Origin: an uncultured Myxococcales bacterium
GTDB lineage: Bacteria > Myxococcota_A > UBA9042
Direction of reading: 5' to 3'
NCBI GenBank assembly: GCA_903955385.1
Contig: CAJBNH010000032.1
Location: 1-64,000, forward strand
DNA length: 64,000 nucleotides
The notes below the pieces were generated by a model. That model was not told where the DNA came from. It saw only the letters and a program-made list of their open reading frames with translations, and made no database searches. The position numbers and the translations under genes are program-made. This document shows, piece by piece, positions 10,828 to 19,780 of the stretch (its first letter is position 1; the number at the start of each line of letters is the position of its first letter).

Positions 10828-13800
10828 CTACTGCACGCAAACGTTCGCGACGCCCGGCGTTCCGGTGTCGCGCCACAGGCACTTCTTGGCGCTGTAGTTG
10901 TCGATCGAGCAGACTTCCTTCGCATCGGCGCACGTGCCGGTGTCGACACACGACAGACCGCTGGAATTCGTAGCGACGTCGGTGCCATAGACGCACGCGG
11001 TCGTCGAGAACTCCCAGCACTCGATCTTGTCGTTGGCCTCAGGGTTCATGCAGCTGTCGCGCAACATCACCGAGACGCCCTGGGTCGGGAACCAGCCCGC
11101 CGGGTACTCGGCCGTCTTGGCGCCGTAGGTGACGGCGTCGACGGTCACGCCCTGCGGATTCAGCAGGTTGATGCCGTCCGGGGTGCCGTTGGTCAGCGAG
11201 AACGAGTCGCCGCCAGCGCCGTCGATGCCCTCGCCCGCGTCCAGCCACGACCAGAAGGCCTCGAGACCATTATTGATGTCGACGTTGGCCCGCTTCATGA
11301 ACAGCGCATAGCTGAACGCCGGCAACACGTAGGCGTCGGAGCCCGGGGTCAGCGCGGTGGTCTGGGGCTGCAACACGCCGCTCACGCTGCAGTACGGACC
11401 GTTGTCGCCCAGCCACGAGGTACCGTTGAGGGTCACCGTGTGACCCTTGCCCGAGGCGTCGTTCAGGACGGAGCCTGCGCCTTCGTTGACGGCCAGCGAC
11501 ACCAGATCGCCCTTCCACGGACCCCACCAGGTCGAGGCGACCGGGCCGAAGTTCAGGTACGTGTGGCTGTTGGTGTACGTGTACCCGGCCAGCGCCGGGG
11601 GCACGGTCGCCACGGGCACAGAGCGGCGGCCACCCACCTGGAAGCTGCCGATCTTGCCACTGATGGACCTCTGCAGCGCGCCGCCAGAGTCCTGAATCGC
11701 GCCGATGGTCAGCACTTCGGCCTTGGCCGTGCTGCTGGGATAGTCGGTCAGCGTGGTCTTGATGGCGCGACGGCCCTGATACCACGCGCGCAGCACGCCG
11801 TTGTCGATGACGACCGCTACATGCGTCCACTTGCCGACGTTGGCCGAGCCGAGCTCGAACGACTTGCTGCCCGCCATGACCCACAGCTTGCCGGCCTGAG
11901 AGCGGACGCCCACGCGGTACGATCCGTCACGGCCGTAGCTGAACAACTCGCTGCAAGGTGCCGTGCCGCCGCCGTCGACCGGGCACGAACCCATGCCCGC
12001 CACTGCGTCGAGCAGGAACCAGCCGTGCAACGTCAAGGGCTGCGGACGCTCCAGCACCGGGTTGCCGCTCAACGCCTTGGGCGTGAACAGGAAATCCGAG
12101 CCTTCGACGACGACGCCTGCGCCGTTGCCGCTCAGCTTCAACGACTTGCAGGTGCCGACCACCTTGCAGCTGTTGTCGCAGCCGTCATTGGCGACCTGAT
12201 TGTTGTCGTCGCACTGCTCGGTCGCTTCGACGCGACCGTTGCCGCACTTGACGCGAACCTCAGTGCTGTCGGTCGGACCGGTCAGCTTCCAGCCCAGCAG
12301 GTCGATCGGCTTCGACGTCGGGTTGTACAGCTCGACCCACTCCGTGAAGTTGTTGGTCTGCACCGGGTTGACGGCGAATTCGCTGACGATCACCGTTCCG
12401 TCGGGCAGGGGCTTGGGCTCTTGCTTGCACGTCGCGCTGCAGCCGTCGCCGGGCACCTGGGCGCCGTCGTCGCAGGTCTCGCCGACATCGGCATCCACGT
12501 TACCGTCTCCGCACTTAGGCACGTTGACGCACTCGCCGGTCTTGCACCACAGGTCGGTGCCGCAGCTCGTCTTGTCCGGCTTGCCACTGCACGGGTTCAA
12601 ACACGGCGGGTTGGCGGTTCCGGGCGAGCCATAGTCGCCCTTGCCGTAGGTCTTCTTGCCCGGACACCACGAGTCGGCCAAGTCGTTCTTGGCCGTGTCG
12701 TATTTCTCCGGGTCGAGCTGGAGCGACTTGCCAGTGATCATGTCGAAGCCCGCGGGATTGCTGACGCTCTTCTTGATGTACTCGACCGCGTCGATGACCT
12801 GTCCGTTCCACTCGAGGATGATGTGGTCGGCAACGTTGGCGAGCGTGAAGTTGTTGTACACGTACAGCGGCGGCGACAGGTTGCCAGGCAGCCCGCCGTT
12901 GACGGCCGGATCGCCCTTGATCGCGAGCAGGCGGTAGCTCTTCGGCATGACCAGCACCGGGCCGTTGCCGGTGATCAGGTGGTAATTCGATCCCTTGTCC
13001 TTCAGGGCCCAGCCGCCGATGTCGATGGCCTTGGTCGTGGTGTTGTAGACCTCGACCCACTCGCCGTCTGTGTCCGCGACCGTGCCCCCGGCGTCCGGGT
13101 CGACCATGAATTCGGTCACGATGATCGAGCCGGCGGTGAAGTTCTCCAGGAAGCAGTTCGACGAGCAGCCGTCGCCGGGCAGCTTGTTGAAGTCGTCGCA
13201 CTCCTCAGTGGCGTCCTTCTTGCCGTCGCCGCAAGTCAGCGAGTCGCAGGCGTTGCCGTAGCCGTCGTTGTCGATGTCTTCCTGACCGGGATTCTGCATC
13301 TTCGGGCAGTTGTCACAGACATCGCCCACGCCGTCGCTGTCGAAGTCGTCCTGAGCCGTGTTGGCGATCAGCTTGCAGTTGTCGCAGGCATCGCCCAAGC
13401 CGTCCTGGTCGGTGTCGGTCTGCAGCGTGTTCGACGCGAAGGTGCAGTTGTCGACGCAGTTCTTGACACCGTCGCCGTCCTTGTCGCCGCTGCACGGCGT
13501 GCAGGTGGTGTTGGCGGCCTTGGACGTACCGTAGTCGCTCGACAGCGAGTTCAGCTTGTCGGCCTGGCACCAGTAGCCTTCCTGATCGTTGAACAGGCTG
13601 GACAGGTACTTCGGGTCGACCTGCAGGGCAAAGCCGCACTTCACCTGCGGAGTCGTCACGCCGTAGTGGATCTTGTCGATCAGCAAGCCTTGGTTCTCAA
13701 ACGCGATCGTGTCGGCGGTGGTATCCAGCAGCAGGTTTTGCCAGGCGAGATCGACGTTGACGCCACCGTTGTAATTCTTGTCGGTCGACGAGCCGAGGAC

Positions 13801-15405
13801 GAAGTAGCCGCCCGGCGGGATCGCCAGCGGGGGGTCCATCGGGATCATGAACGGAGGCGCCTTGCCCGGCTTCAGCATCCACCCGTTGATCGGCACCGCT
13901 TCCTTCTCGCCGTTGTAGAGCTCGATCCACTGGGCGTAGGCCATGTCGACGTTCTCGGAGCACACGAAGATCTCGGAGATCACGATCTTGCTGGCCACGA
14001 TCGCCGCGACCTTGCACTCCTTGGTGCAGCCGTCGTTGTCGAACGCGTTGCCGTCATCGCAATCTTCGCCAGCATCCAGCTCGGCATCGCCGCAAATGGC
14101 CGCGTCGCAGGCATCGCCGGTGGCATCGCCATCCGCGTTGGCCTGATCGGGGTTGGCGACTTCCTTGCAGTTGTCGCAAGCGTCACCGAACGTGTCCTTG
14201 TCGGTGTCGAGCTGGTCGGTGTTCTTGATCGACTTGCAGTTGTCGGACGAGTCGGGGACGCCGTCGAAGTCGGAGTCGATGATGCCCGCGCATGGGGGAT
14301 TCGCCTTGCCGGGTGAGCCCAAGTCGCCGCCGGTCATCTGGTCCTTGGCGGGGCACCACACGTCGCCACCGTCGTTGCCGGCCGCGGTCATGTAGCCCGG
14401 GTCCAAGCTCATCGCCTTGCCGTCGTACGCGGAGAAGGCGCCCCACTTGGGGTCCTTGTTGTCCCACGCGACCTTGTCGACGACGTTGGAGTCAAAGCGC
14501 AGCTGCAGGTTGTCGCCCAGGTTGAAGAACGAGATGTTGTCGTAGACCCACGGGCCAACCACGCCGCCGTTCGACGCTTCGTCGCCATTGATGGCGAACA
14601 CGACGTAACCGTTGGGCTCGATGACCACGCTCTCGCAGCCTTCCACCATGTATTCATCGACCGCGGAGCCGTAGCTGCCGTCGGACAGGCGCACCAGACC
14701 CTCGAGCATCATGCCGCCCAGCGGGATCTTCTGGTTGCTGGTGTTGTGCACCTCGAACCACTCGCCAAACGCATCCGTCACGGCCTTGGGGCGGAACATG
14801 ATCTCCGAGATCACCAGCGTGCCCTTGGGCATCGTCTCCTTGGCGACCGGCGTCAAGCAGCCGGTCACGCCATCGACCGCGGCGGTCCAGCTTGGGCCCG
14901 TGTCCACCTCGACGGTGTCGACCTCGTCCTTCACGTCCAGCGGCAACTCAGGCTGGGTATCGACCTCGTCGGGCTGCACGTCCGAAGTCGCCGTGTCCTC
15001 GTCGACCACGTCGGTGGCCGTGTCGAGGGTGTCGTCGACGTCGGGAAGCTCCTGCACGTCATCGGGAAGCTCGGCCAGACCATCGTCCGGCGTGTCGACG
15101 TCGGTGTCCTGCGGCAGCTCGGCGATGCCGTCGTCCGGCTGCTCGAGGTCCGAGCCATCCACCGTGTCGGCGCCTGTCGAGTCCTGGGTGTCCGCCGTGT
15201 CGGGCTGGACTTGGTCCGCCGCGATGTCGGTTTCGCCGAGATCCTCGTCGATGTCCGTGACCGGAGTGGACGTGTCCGGCGTCGTGTCCGTCCCGCACGC
15301 CATCATTCCGACCAGGAATGCGGCACCGACGACCGTCCGAACCCACAACCTACCGTGGCCAGCCATCGCCGCCCGGTTTTCCATCCGATTCATCGTGTCG
15401 AGCAT
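10828..15405 (-). CDS. Giant lamin-tail / TSP3 / cysteine-repeat lipoprotein
   Basis: A 1,525-residue surface lipoprotein (lipobox GMMAC). A long Asp/Thr/Val-rich acidic stalk (about residues 35-180) follows the signal. Four lamin-tail domains can be seen, starting at TLVISEIMFRP, KIVISEIFVCS, SIIVTEFMVDP and TVIVSEFAVNP. They alternate with four Myxococcus-type disulfide repeats of pattern CGDG-x-ExCDD-x-GDGC-x-C. Two blocks of calcium-binding thrombospondin type-3 repeats are present (for example DTDKDTFGDACDNC and DNDGYGNACD). A LamG/concanavalin-like domain lies near the C-terminus (WTHVAVVIDNGVLRAWYQG). No catalytic motif was seen. An adhesive or structural extracellular role is inferred. 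The start at 15405 has GGAGG directly upstream; an open frame 19 codons longer lacks a ribosome site. Confidence 0.88.
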   Translation of the reverse strand: MLDTMNRMENRAAMAGHGRLWVRTVVGAAFLVGMMACGTDTTPDTSTPVTDIDEDLGETDIAADQVQPDTADTQDSTGADTVDGSDLEQPDDGIAELPQDTDVDTPDDGLAELPDDVQELPDVDDTLDTATDVVDEDTATSDVQPDEVDTQPELPLDVKDEVDTVEVDTGPSWTAAVDGVTGCLTPVAKETMPKGTLVISEIMFRPKAVTDAFGEWFEVHNTSNQKIPLGGMMLEGLVRLSDGSYGSAVDEYMVEGCESVVIEPNGYVVFAINGDEASNGGVVGPWVYDNISFFNLGDNLQLRFDSNVVDKVAWDNKDPKWGAFSAYDGKAMSLDPGYMTAAGNDGGDVWCPAKDQMTGGDLGSPGKANPPCAGIIDSDFDGVPDSSDNCKSIKNTDQLDTDKDTFGDACDNCKEVANPDQANADGDATGDACDAAICGDAELDAGEDCDDGNAFDNDGCTKECKVAAIVASKIVISEIFVCSENVDMAYAQWIELYNGEKEAVPINGWMLKPGKAPPFMIPMDPPLAIPPGGYFVLGSSTDKNYNGGVNVDLAWQNLLLDTTADTIAFENQGLLIDKIHYGVTTPQVKCGFALQVDPKYLSSLFNDQEGYWCQADKLNSLSSDYGTSKAANTTCTPCSGDKDGDGVKNCVDNCTFASNTLQTDTDQDGLGDACDNCKLIANTAQDDFDSDGVGDVCDNCPKMQNPGQEDIDNDGYGNACDSLTCGDGKKDATEECDDFNKLPGDGCSSNCFLENFTAGSIIVTEFMVDPDAGGTVADTDGEWVEVYNTTTKAIDIGGWALKDKGSNYHLITGNGPVLVMPKSYRLLAIKGDPAVNGGLPGNLSPPLYVYNNFTLANVADHIILEWNGQVIDAVEYIKKSVSNPAGFDMITGKSLQLDPEKYDTAKNDLADSWCPGKKTYGKGDYGSPGTANPPCLNPCSGKPDKTSCGTDLWCKTGECVNVPKCGDGNVDADVGETCDDGAQVPGDGCSATCKQEPKPLPDGTVIVSEFAVNPVQTNNFTEWVELYNPTSKPIDLLGWKLTGPTDSTEVRVKCGNGRVEATEQCDDNNQVANDGCDNSCKVVGTCKSLKLSGNGAGVVVEGSDFLFTPKALSGNPVLERPQPLTLHGWFLLDAVAGMGSCPVDGGGTAPCSELFSYGRDGSYRVGVRSQAGKLWVMAGSKSFELGSANVGKWTHVAVVIDNGVLRAWYQGRRAIKTTLTDYPSSTAKAEVLTIGAIQDSGGALQRSISGKIGSFQVGGRRSVPVATVPPALAGYTYTNSHTYLNFGPVASTWWGPWKGDLVSLAVNEGAGSVLNDASGKGHTVTLNGTSWLGDNGPYCSVSGVLQPQTTALTPGSDAYVLPAFSYALFMKRANVDINNGLEAFWSWLDAGEGIDGAGGDSFSLTNGTPDGINLLNPQGVTVDAVTYGAKTAEYPAGWFPTQGVSVMLRDSCMNPEANDKIECWEFSTTACVYGTDVATNSSGLSCVDTGTCADAKEVCSIDNYSAKKCLWRDTGTPGVANVCVQ

Positions 15406-15551
15406 GAATTCCTCCGCCTCGCCAAGGCGCAACAGGGTACGGCACGGGGCACACGGGTGCAACCCGGCGCGACCGCGCGGTTCCTGTCACCTGAATGCCC
15501 CCATCCTCACCATTCGTCCAATTCCCCTACGTGGCTGCCGCGAGAGTCCCG

Positions 15552-16982
15552 TCACTGCGGCAGAATCGCCAGCTTGGAGCACTCGGCGTCGCTGCGCGCC
15601 ACGACGTGCAAGGCACGGGTGGTGTCGGCGCCAGTGACGTGATCGCGGTGGTCGTCTGCGGCCAATGCACAGGCGATGGACTCCGCCAGCACCAGCCGAC
15701 GCGTCAGGGCGCCCAAGCCGGCGTCCAGCTGTCCCAGCGCCACCTGCAGCGCCAGATCGTTGGCCACGATATCGATCAAATGTCGTTTCGCTGCGGGCTC
15801 GGCGACCAGCCCCCCGCCGGGCCGAAGCGAGCGCCCCGACCGTAGAAAGTCCAGACCACGTGCGAGGTTGCGCAGGCGTGCGGCTTCACCCGGCAGAGAG
15901 GAGCAGGCGGCTTCGCGCAGGGCGTCGGCGTGCTTGGCTGCGGCGTCGAAGTCCAGATACGCAAGCGGCTGCTGCAGGAAGGCATCCAGCCCGTGACAGG
16001 CCGGCCGCCAGACGATGTCGTCGCCCTCTTGGCACGCCGCCTCGCGCTCGGCCACTGCAAGACCGACATGCCGCACCACCGCCGCGAGCCAAACCCACGC
16101 GTCGCTTGTGTCTTCCAAGGCGTACAGCTCGTCGCGCAGCAGCCACCACGCCGCTTCAGGCACGGGCAGACCCGCCGACCACTCCAGCGGCAACGTGACA
16201 CGCGGCAGGCTCGCGCCCTCGGCCAGCAGCGCCCGCACCTCTGCCTCGCGCTGCGGCCAGGGCTCGCCTTGGTCGCGCGCCTGCTCGTAGCCGTCGCAGG
16301 CCAGCAGCAGCGAGACGTGCACGCCGCGGGGAGACCGGTACATGCGCAGCGGAAACTGCCTGCACACCATGGGCTTGACCGGTGCCCCGTGGTCAGCATG
16401 CACCCCGCAGAGGCGGTCGGTTCGTTGCGCTACGCAACGGCCGCTGTCGTCACGCCGCATGCCTGTGTGCACGCGACCCGCGACCGTCACCTGCTCCAGC
16501 ACGACGTCGCCCGGGCGATGTTGGGGACCTCCGGCGAACGCCAGACCCGCCACCCTCGCCACGTCGGCCTCGTTCAGCGGCCCCAGAAACGTCGCGCCGC
16601 AGCAGCCGCCGGTGCCGATGCAGCCGTGTCGGGGCGGGTCCAAGCCGCGCGGCCACTCGATAGGCTGGTCGGCCGTGCCGAGGCCCAAGGCTTGCGAAAA
16701 TGCGGTCTTCTCTGCCTGCAAGGCGATGCGGTCGCGGCTGCGGCGGCCGTCGAGCAAGTACAGGCGGGCCAAACCGGTCAGCCGCGCCGAGGTCTCGGCC
16801 TGGTTCAATCCTGCGGACTTGGCAAGGGAGGCAACGCTGCCACCAGCGACAAGTGCGCGGGCCAGCCGGGCATCGGCCTCGCCCAAGCGCACCGCCCGGC
16901 TGAGCATCGGATCAGCAATGACCCAGTTGCGGCCTTCCCCCGGTTGAGGCGTGAGGGATGGGCGCAGGCGGTAGCGGGCCAC
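15552..16982 (-). CDS. YkgJ/FliB-like cysteine-cluster protein
   Basis: A 476-residue protein with a YkgJ-type (zinc- or iron-chelating) cysteine cluster. The pattern is HGCIGTGGCCGATF, then RCVAQRTDRLCGVH and VCRQFPL about 60-85 residues later, as in the UPF0153/FliB group. FliB proteins methylate lysines of flagellin, but most YkgJ relatives have no known function, so none is assigned. The C-terminal half is helical. The start is uncertain. GTG at 16982 has GAGGG five bases upstream and is preferred; a TTG at 17021, four bases after the pspA stop, is the alternative. Close spacing suggests co-expression with pspA. Confidence 0.72.
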   Translation of the reverse strand: MARYRLRPSLTPQPGEGRNWVIADPMLSRAVRLGEADARLARALVAGGSVASLAKSAGLNQAETSARLTGLARLYLLDGRRSRDRIALQAEKTAFSQALGLGTADQPIEWPRGLDPPRHGCIGTGGCCGATFLGPLNEADVARVAGLAFAGGPQHRPGDVVLEQVTVAGRVHTGMRRDDSGRCVAQRTDRLCGVHADHGAPVKPMVCRQFPLRMYRSPRGVHVSLLLACDGYEQARDQGEPWPQREAEVRALLAEGASLPRVTLPLEWSAGLPVPEAAWWLLRDELYALEDTSDAWVWLAAVVRHVGLAVAEREAACQEGDDIVWRPACHGLDAFLQQPLAYLDFDAAAKHADALREAACSSLPGEAARLRNLARGLDFLRSGRSLRPGGGLVAEPAAKRHLIDIVANDLALQVALGQLDAGLGALTRRLVLAESIACALAADDHRDHVTGADTTRALHVVARSDAECSKLAILPQ

Positions 16983-17025
16983 TTCGACCCTCGCGGTAGT
17001 CGCAACGTCCGGGGCGTGCAACGGG

Positions 17026-17796
17026 CTAGGCTTTGGTCTTTTCGTCGAGATCGAGGCCGATGTCAGGCACGGAGAACTCGTCGTTGGTCAGGGCCGGAAC
17101 CGGGCGAACCGAGGCGGCGGGGGGCAACAGGCCCATCTTGGCCTTGAGCGCCAGCAGGGCGTCGGACTGGCCCTGACTCTGCTCCAGCTTCTTGAACTTG
17201 TCTTCGAGGCTCGCGCCTGAGATTTCGTTCGAGATGTCGACCGAAGCCTCTGCCTCTGCCTCGAGCACTTCGACCTTCTCGGTCATGCGGCCAAAGGCGT
17301 CGAAGGCCGAATTGTCGTTCAGACCGGCCATCGTATTGTGAATCGTCTTCTGGGCGTCAGCGCGCTTGGCGCGGGCGATCAGCAGGTCCTTCTTGCGCTT
17401 GGCTTCGTCGATCTTGGCGTTGAGCTGGATCAGCGCGGCCCGCAGCTGCTCGGTGGCCTGCTTCTGCTGGGTCCACTGCACGTCCCACTGCTCGGCTTGC
17501 GAGGCCGCCTCCTGCTGGCGGGACAGGGCCTCGGTGGCCAGGGCGTCCTCACCCGCGGAGACCGCGAGCATCGCCTTCTTCTCCCAGTCGGCAGCGGCCT
17601 GACGCGAGGCGACCGTGCGAGCATACAGGCGCTTCTCGTCGGCGATGGCGACCGCGACCTGCTTCTTGGCCTCGATGAACTGGTCGCGCATGTCGATCAG
17701 CAGTTGGTTGAGGATCTTCTCGGGATCCTCTGCCTTGCTGACCATCGAATTGATGTTGGACCTGAGGAGCAGGCCGATGCGGTCGAAGAGGCTCAT
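17026..17796 (-). CDS. pspA: PspA/IM30-family phage-shock protein
   Basis: A 256-residue, almost wholly coiled-coil protein. The N-terminus (SLFDRIGLLLRSNINSMVSK, then EDPEKILNQLL) is the PspA/IM30 signature, including the amphipathic membrane-binding helix. PspA/IM30 proteins are ESCRT-III relatives that bind and protect damaged inner membranes. The Pro-rich acidic tail (about 225-256) is longer than in E. coli PspA (222 residues). AGGAGA precedes the ATG. No PspF-type activator was found nearby. Confidence 0.92.
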   Translation of the reverse strand: MSLFDRIGLLLRSNINSMVSKAEDPEKILNQLLIDMRDQFIEAKKQVAVAIADEKRLYARTVASRQAAADWEKKAMLAVSAGEDALATEALSRQQEAASQAEQWDVQWTQQKQATEQLRAALIQLNAKIDEAKRKKDLLIARAKRADAQKTIHNTMAGLNDNSAFDAFGRMTEKVEVLEAEAEASVDISNEISGASLEDKFKKLEQSQGQSDALLALKAKMGLLPPAASVRPVPALTNDEFSVPDIGLDLDEKTKA

Positions 17797-17868
17797 CGTG
17801 TCTCCTGGGGCCGGGCAGTGATGCAGCGCCGGCGGTTCCGGTTCTCGGGGTTCGGGGCTTGGCGCGGG

Positions 17869-18270
17869 CTAAGCCTTGGGCAGCAGTGCCACGACCTCGT
17901 CGCGATGCTCGGTGATCGCGAGCGTCAGCGAATCGATCGCGGCGACGAATTCGTTCTCGTCCAAGTTCTGGAGCTGCATGACTTCCACAGCGACGACCGC
18001 GCCGTTTTCGAGCGCATAGGCACCCTGCAGCATCTCGGTCGCGTTCAGGCGCAGCAGCGTCTTGTACAACGACAGCTCGGCTTCGGCGCCCATCTTGGGG
18101 ACGTCGAACAGCTTGCAGCGGAACACGACCAGCGGATCGGTGTGCTGCACCACGATCTGGGCGCCTTCCCACGACGGGTCGTTCAGCAGCCAGGTGGTCT
18201 CGCCGATCTGCTCGAAGGGAATCAGGCCGTTCATGATGTAGCGTTCGAGGTCTTCGTGCGTGCGTGCCAT
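17869..18270 (-). CDS. YbjN-like / secretion-chaperone-like small protein
   Basis: A 133-residue acidic protein (THEDLERYIMN at the start; DENEFVAAIDSLTLAITEH near the end). The alpha/beta pattern resembles YbjN and type III secretion chaperone-like proteins. Proteins of this kind often sit next to pspA in myxobacterial genomes, from memory of the families. The ATG at 18270 has AGGAG upstream, so a longer frame to 18363 is not used. It lies 72 bases upstream of pspA on the same strand. A regulatory or chaperone role for PspA is possible but unproven. Confidence 0.7.
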   Translation of the reverse strand: MARTHEDLERYIMNGLIPFEQIGETTWLLNDPSWEGAQIVVQHTDPLVVFRCKLFDVPKMGAEAELSLYKTLLRLNATEMLQGAYALENGAVVAVEVMQLQNLDENEFVAAIDSLTLAITEHRDEVVALLPKA

Positions 18271-18411
18271 CTCGTCGACTCCTGAGAGGGGGAGGCCGTG
18301 GGGCGCCAGGGTGGCGGAAGCAAGGTCGCCCGGCAGTCTAGGTAGCGACCAAGCGATTGGCAAGGCAGTTCGACGAACCTCGCTGGGCGGCTGAGAGCGG
18401 AGCGGTCCGGG

Positions 18412-19680
18412 TCAGAACTGGATCTTCAGGCCACCCGTCCCCGGCGCATAAGTGGGCGGAACTGGGTCGCTTTCACTGGCCAGCAGGATCGCCGCGGTCG
18501 TCCCCACCGCCACGCCGCCGATCACCGTCCAGAACCACCAAGTCTTGAAGACGGACCGCGTCTGAACCTGCGGCACCTGATCGACGGGCACGTCGGGCGT
18601 CTTGAGCAGGTCGGCGACCAAGGCATCGATGGCCTCCTTGTCGCGGCGCATCCAGCCGATTTCGCGGGTGACGCGGTTGACCACCTGACGTCCGGCAAGG
18701 TTGGCCAACGCCAGCTCGATCTTCATCTTCTCGCGACTGCCTGACGCGCGCAGGGCGACGGCGTAAGGCGTGGCGACCAGCCCCTGGGCCTCGGTGAGGT
18801 CGTTGGGCTCGACCGCACCGTCGAAGATCTCCATCAAGCGGGTCGAGATGTTCTCGAACGCCGGCTTGCGGCGCGCGGCTTCGAGTTCTTCCTCCAGCAC
18901 GACACCCGGCTGGTCCACGCGGGTCAGCTTGGCCTTGCGCGCATAGCCGTTCTTGGCGATCGAGATGAACTGTTCGCCTTCCAGACTGGACACGTAGGTC
19001 GGCGACAGGCCCATGAACCGGCCGTTGACGTACACCCGGGCATTCGGGGGGTCGGTGCGGATCTCGTAATCGACCTTGGCGCGGGCAAGCACGGCCTTGC
19101 GCGCCGCGTCGTACAGCTGCTGCACCTTGGGCGGATACTCCGTGAAATCCTGCTCGTACTTGGGGTCCAGCTGGGTGGACCGCGAGAAACTCGCCGTCGC
19201 GCTCTTGGTGTCGCCGGCAAGCAGCTGGGCCACGCCCAACAGGCTCATCGCGCGGGCCAGCGGGTCGGTGTCGGGCATGTGGGAGAACGCCGACAAGTAG
19301 CTGGACACGGCATTGTCCAGATCGTCGGTCGCGTCTTCGTAGTTGCCGGCCTTCAGCTTGTCGGTGCCCGTCTTCATCAGGCCGGAGCCGCTCTTGACCG
19401 CAGAGAGTTGCAGATCCTCGCCGCCGACGTTGAGCGACTCGTCGATGTCGCGATAGCGCATCTGCTTGGAACGCCTGAGGGCGCGGGCGACGTCGAACGC
19501 GATCTCGCCCGTGGCGGCGTCATCACGGCTGAGGTCGAACAGCGTGACCAACGGCGCGTCTTCGGCCAGCGCGGGGGTCACTCCGGTGGGAGCCAACAGC
19601 ACCGCCAGGCCGACCATGGTCGCCAGCGCGGGAAGAAGCTGCGTCCGGGTCCGTTTCGTGCTGGGTGTCGCCCGATGCAT
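18412..19680 (-). CDS. Exported PEGA-domain protein with C-terminal membrane helix
   Basis: A 422-residue protein with an N-terminal export signal (about residues 14-40, ending PALAEDAP). A helical TPR-like part follows (DKLKAGNYEDATDDLDNAVS; LLGVAQLLAGDTKSATASFS). Then comes a PEGA domain (YEIRTDPPNARVYVNGRFMG, with ISIAKNGYARKAKL). Near the C-terminus there is one transmembrane helix (TWWFWTVIGGVAVGTTAAIL), then a short tail. The start at 19680 is fixed by GGAGG nine bases upstream. This architecture resembles the PEGA protein at the left window end. No enzyme motif. It probably acts in the envelope, in the run of genes leading to pspA. Confidence 0.8.
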   Translation of the reverse strand: MHRATPSTKRTRTQLLPALATMVGLAVLLAPTGVTPALAEDAPLVTLFDLSRDDAATGEIAFDVARALRRSKQMRYRDIDESLNVGGEDLQLSAVKSGSGLMKTGTDKLKAGNYEDATDDLDNAVSSYLSAFSHMPDTDPLARAMSLLGVAQLLAGDTKSATASFSRSTQLDPKYEQDFTEYPPKVQQLYDAARKAVLARAKVDYEIRTDPPNARVYVNGRFMGLSPTYVSSLEGEQFISIAKNGYARKAKLTRVDQPGVVLEEELEAARRKPAFENISTRLMEIFDGAVEPNDLTEAQGLVATPYAVALRASGSREKMKIELALANLAGRQVVNRVTREIGWMRRDKEAIDALVADLLKTPDVPVDQVPQVQTRSVFKTWWFWTVIGGVAVGTTAAILLASESDPVPPTYAPGTGGLKIQF

Positions 19681-19780
19681 CCGCGCGCCTCCGTGGTCTC
19701 GTCCCCTGAACGTCGTGATTGTGTCGCGCGACCGGGCGGTTGTCGAGCAAGTCGCCGTTGCCCCAGCCGCCCGGCGGGAC

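Noticed and set aside
10777-14316. Long plus-strand open frame opposite the lamin-tail lipoprotein
   Set aside because: No domains, Val/Arg/Asp-biased, and the minus strand has recognisable repeated domains and a ribosome site.
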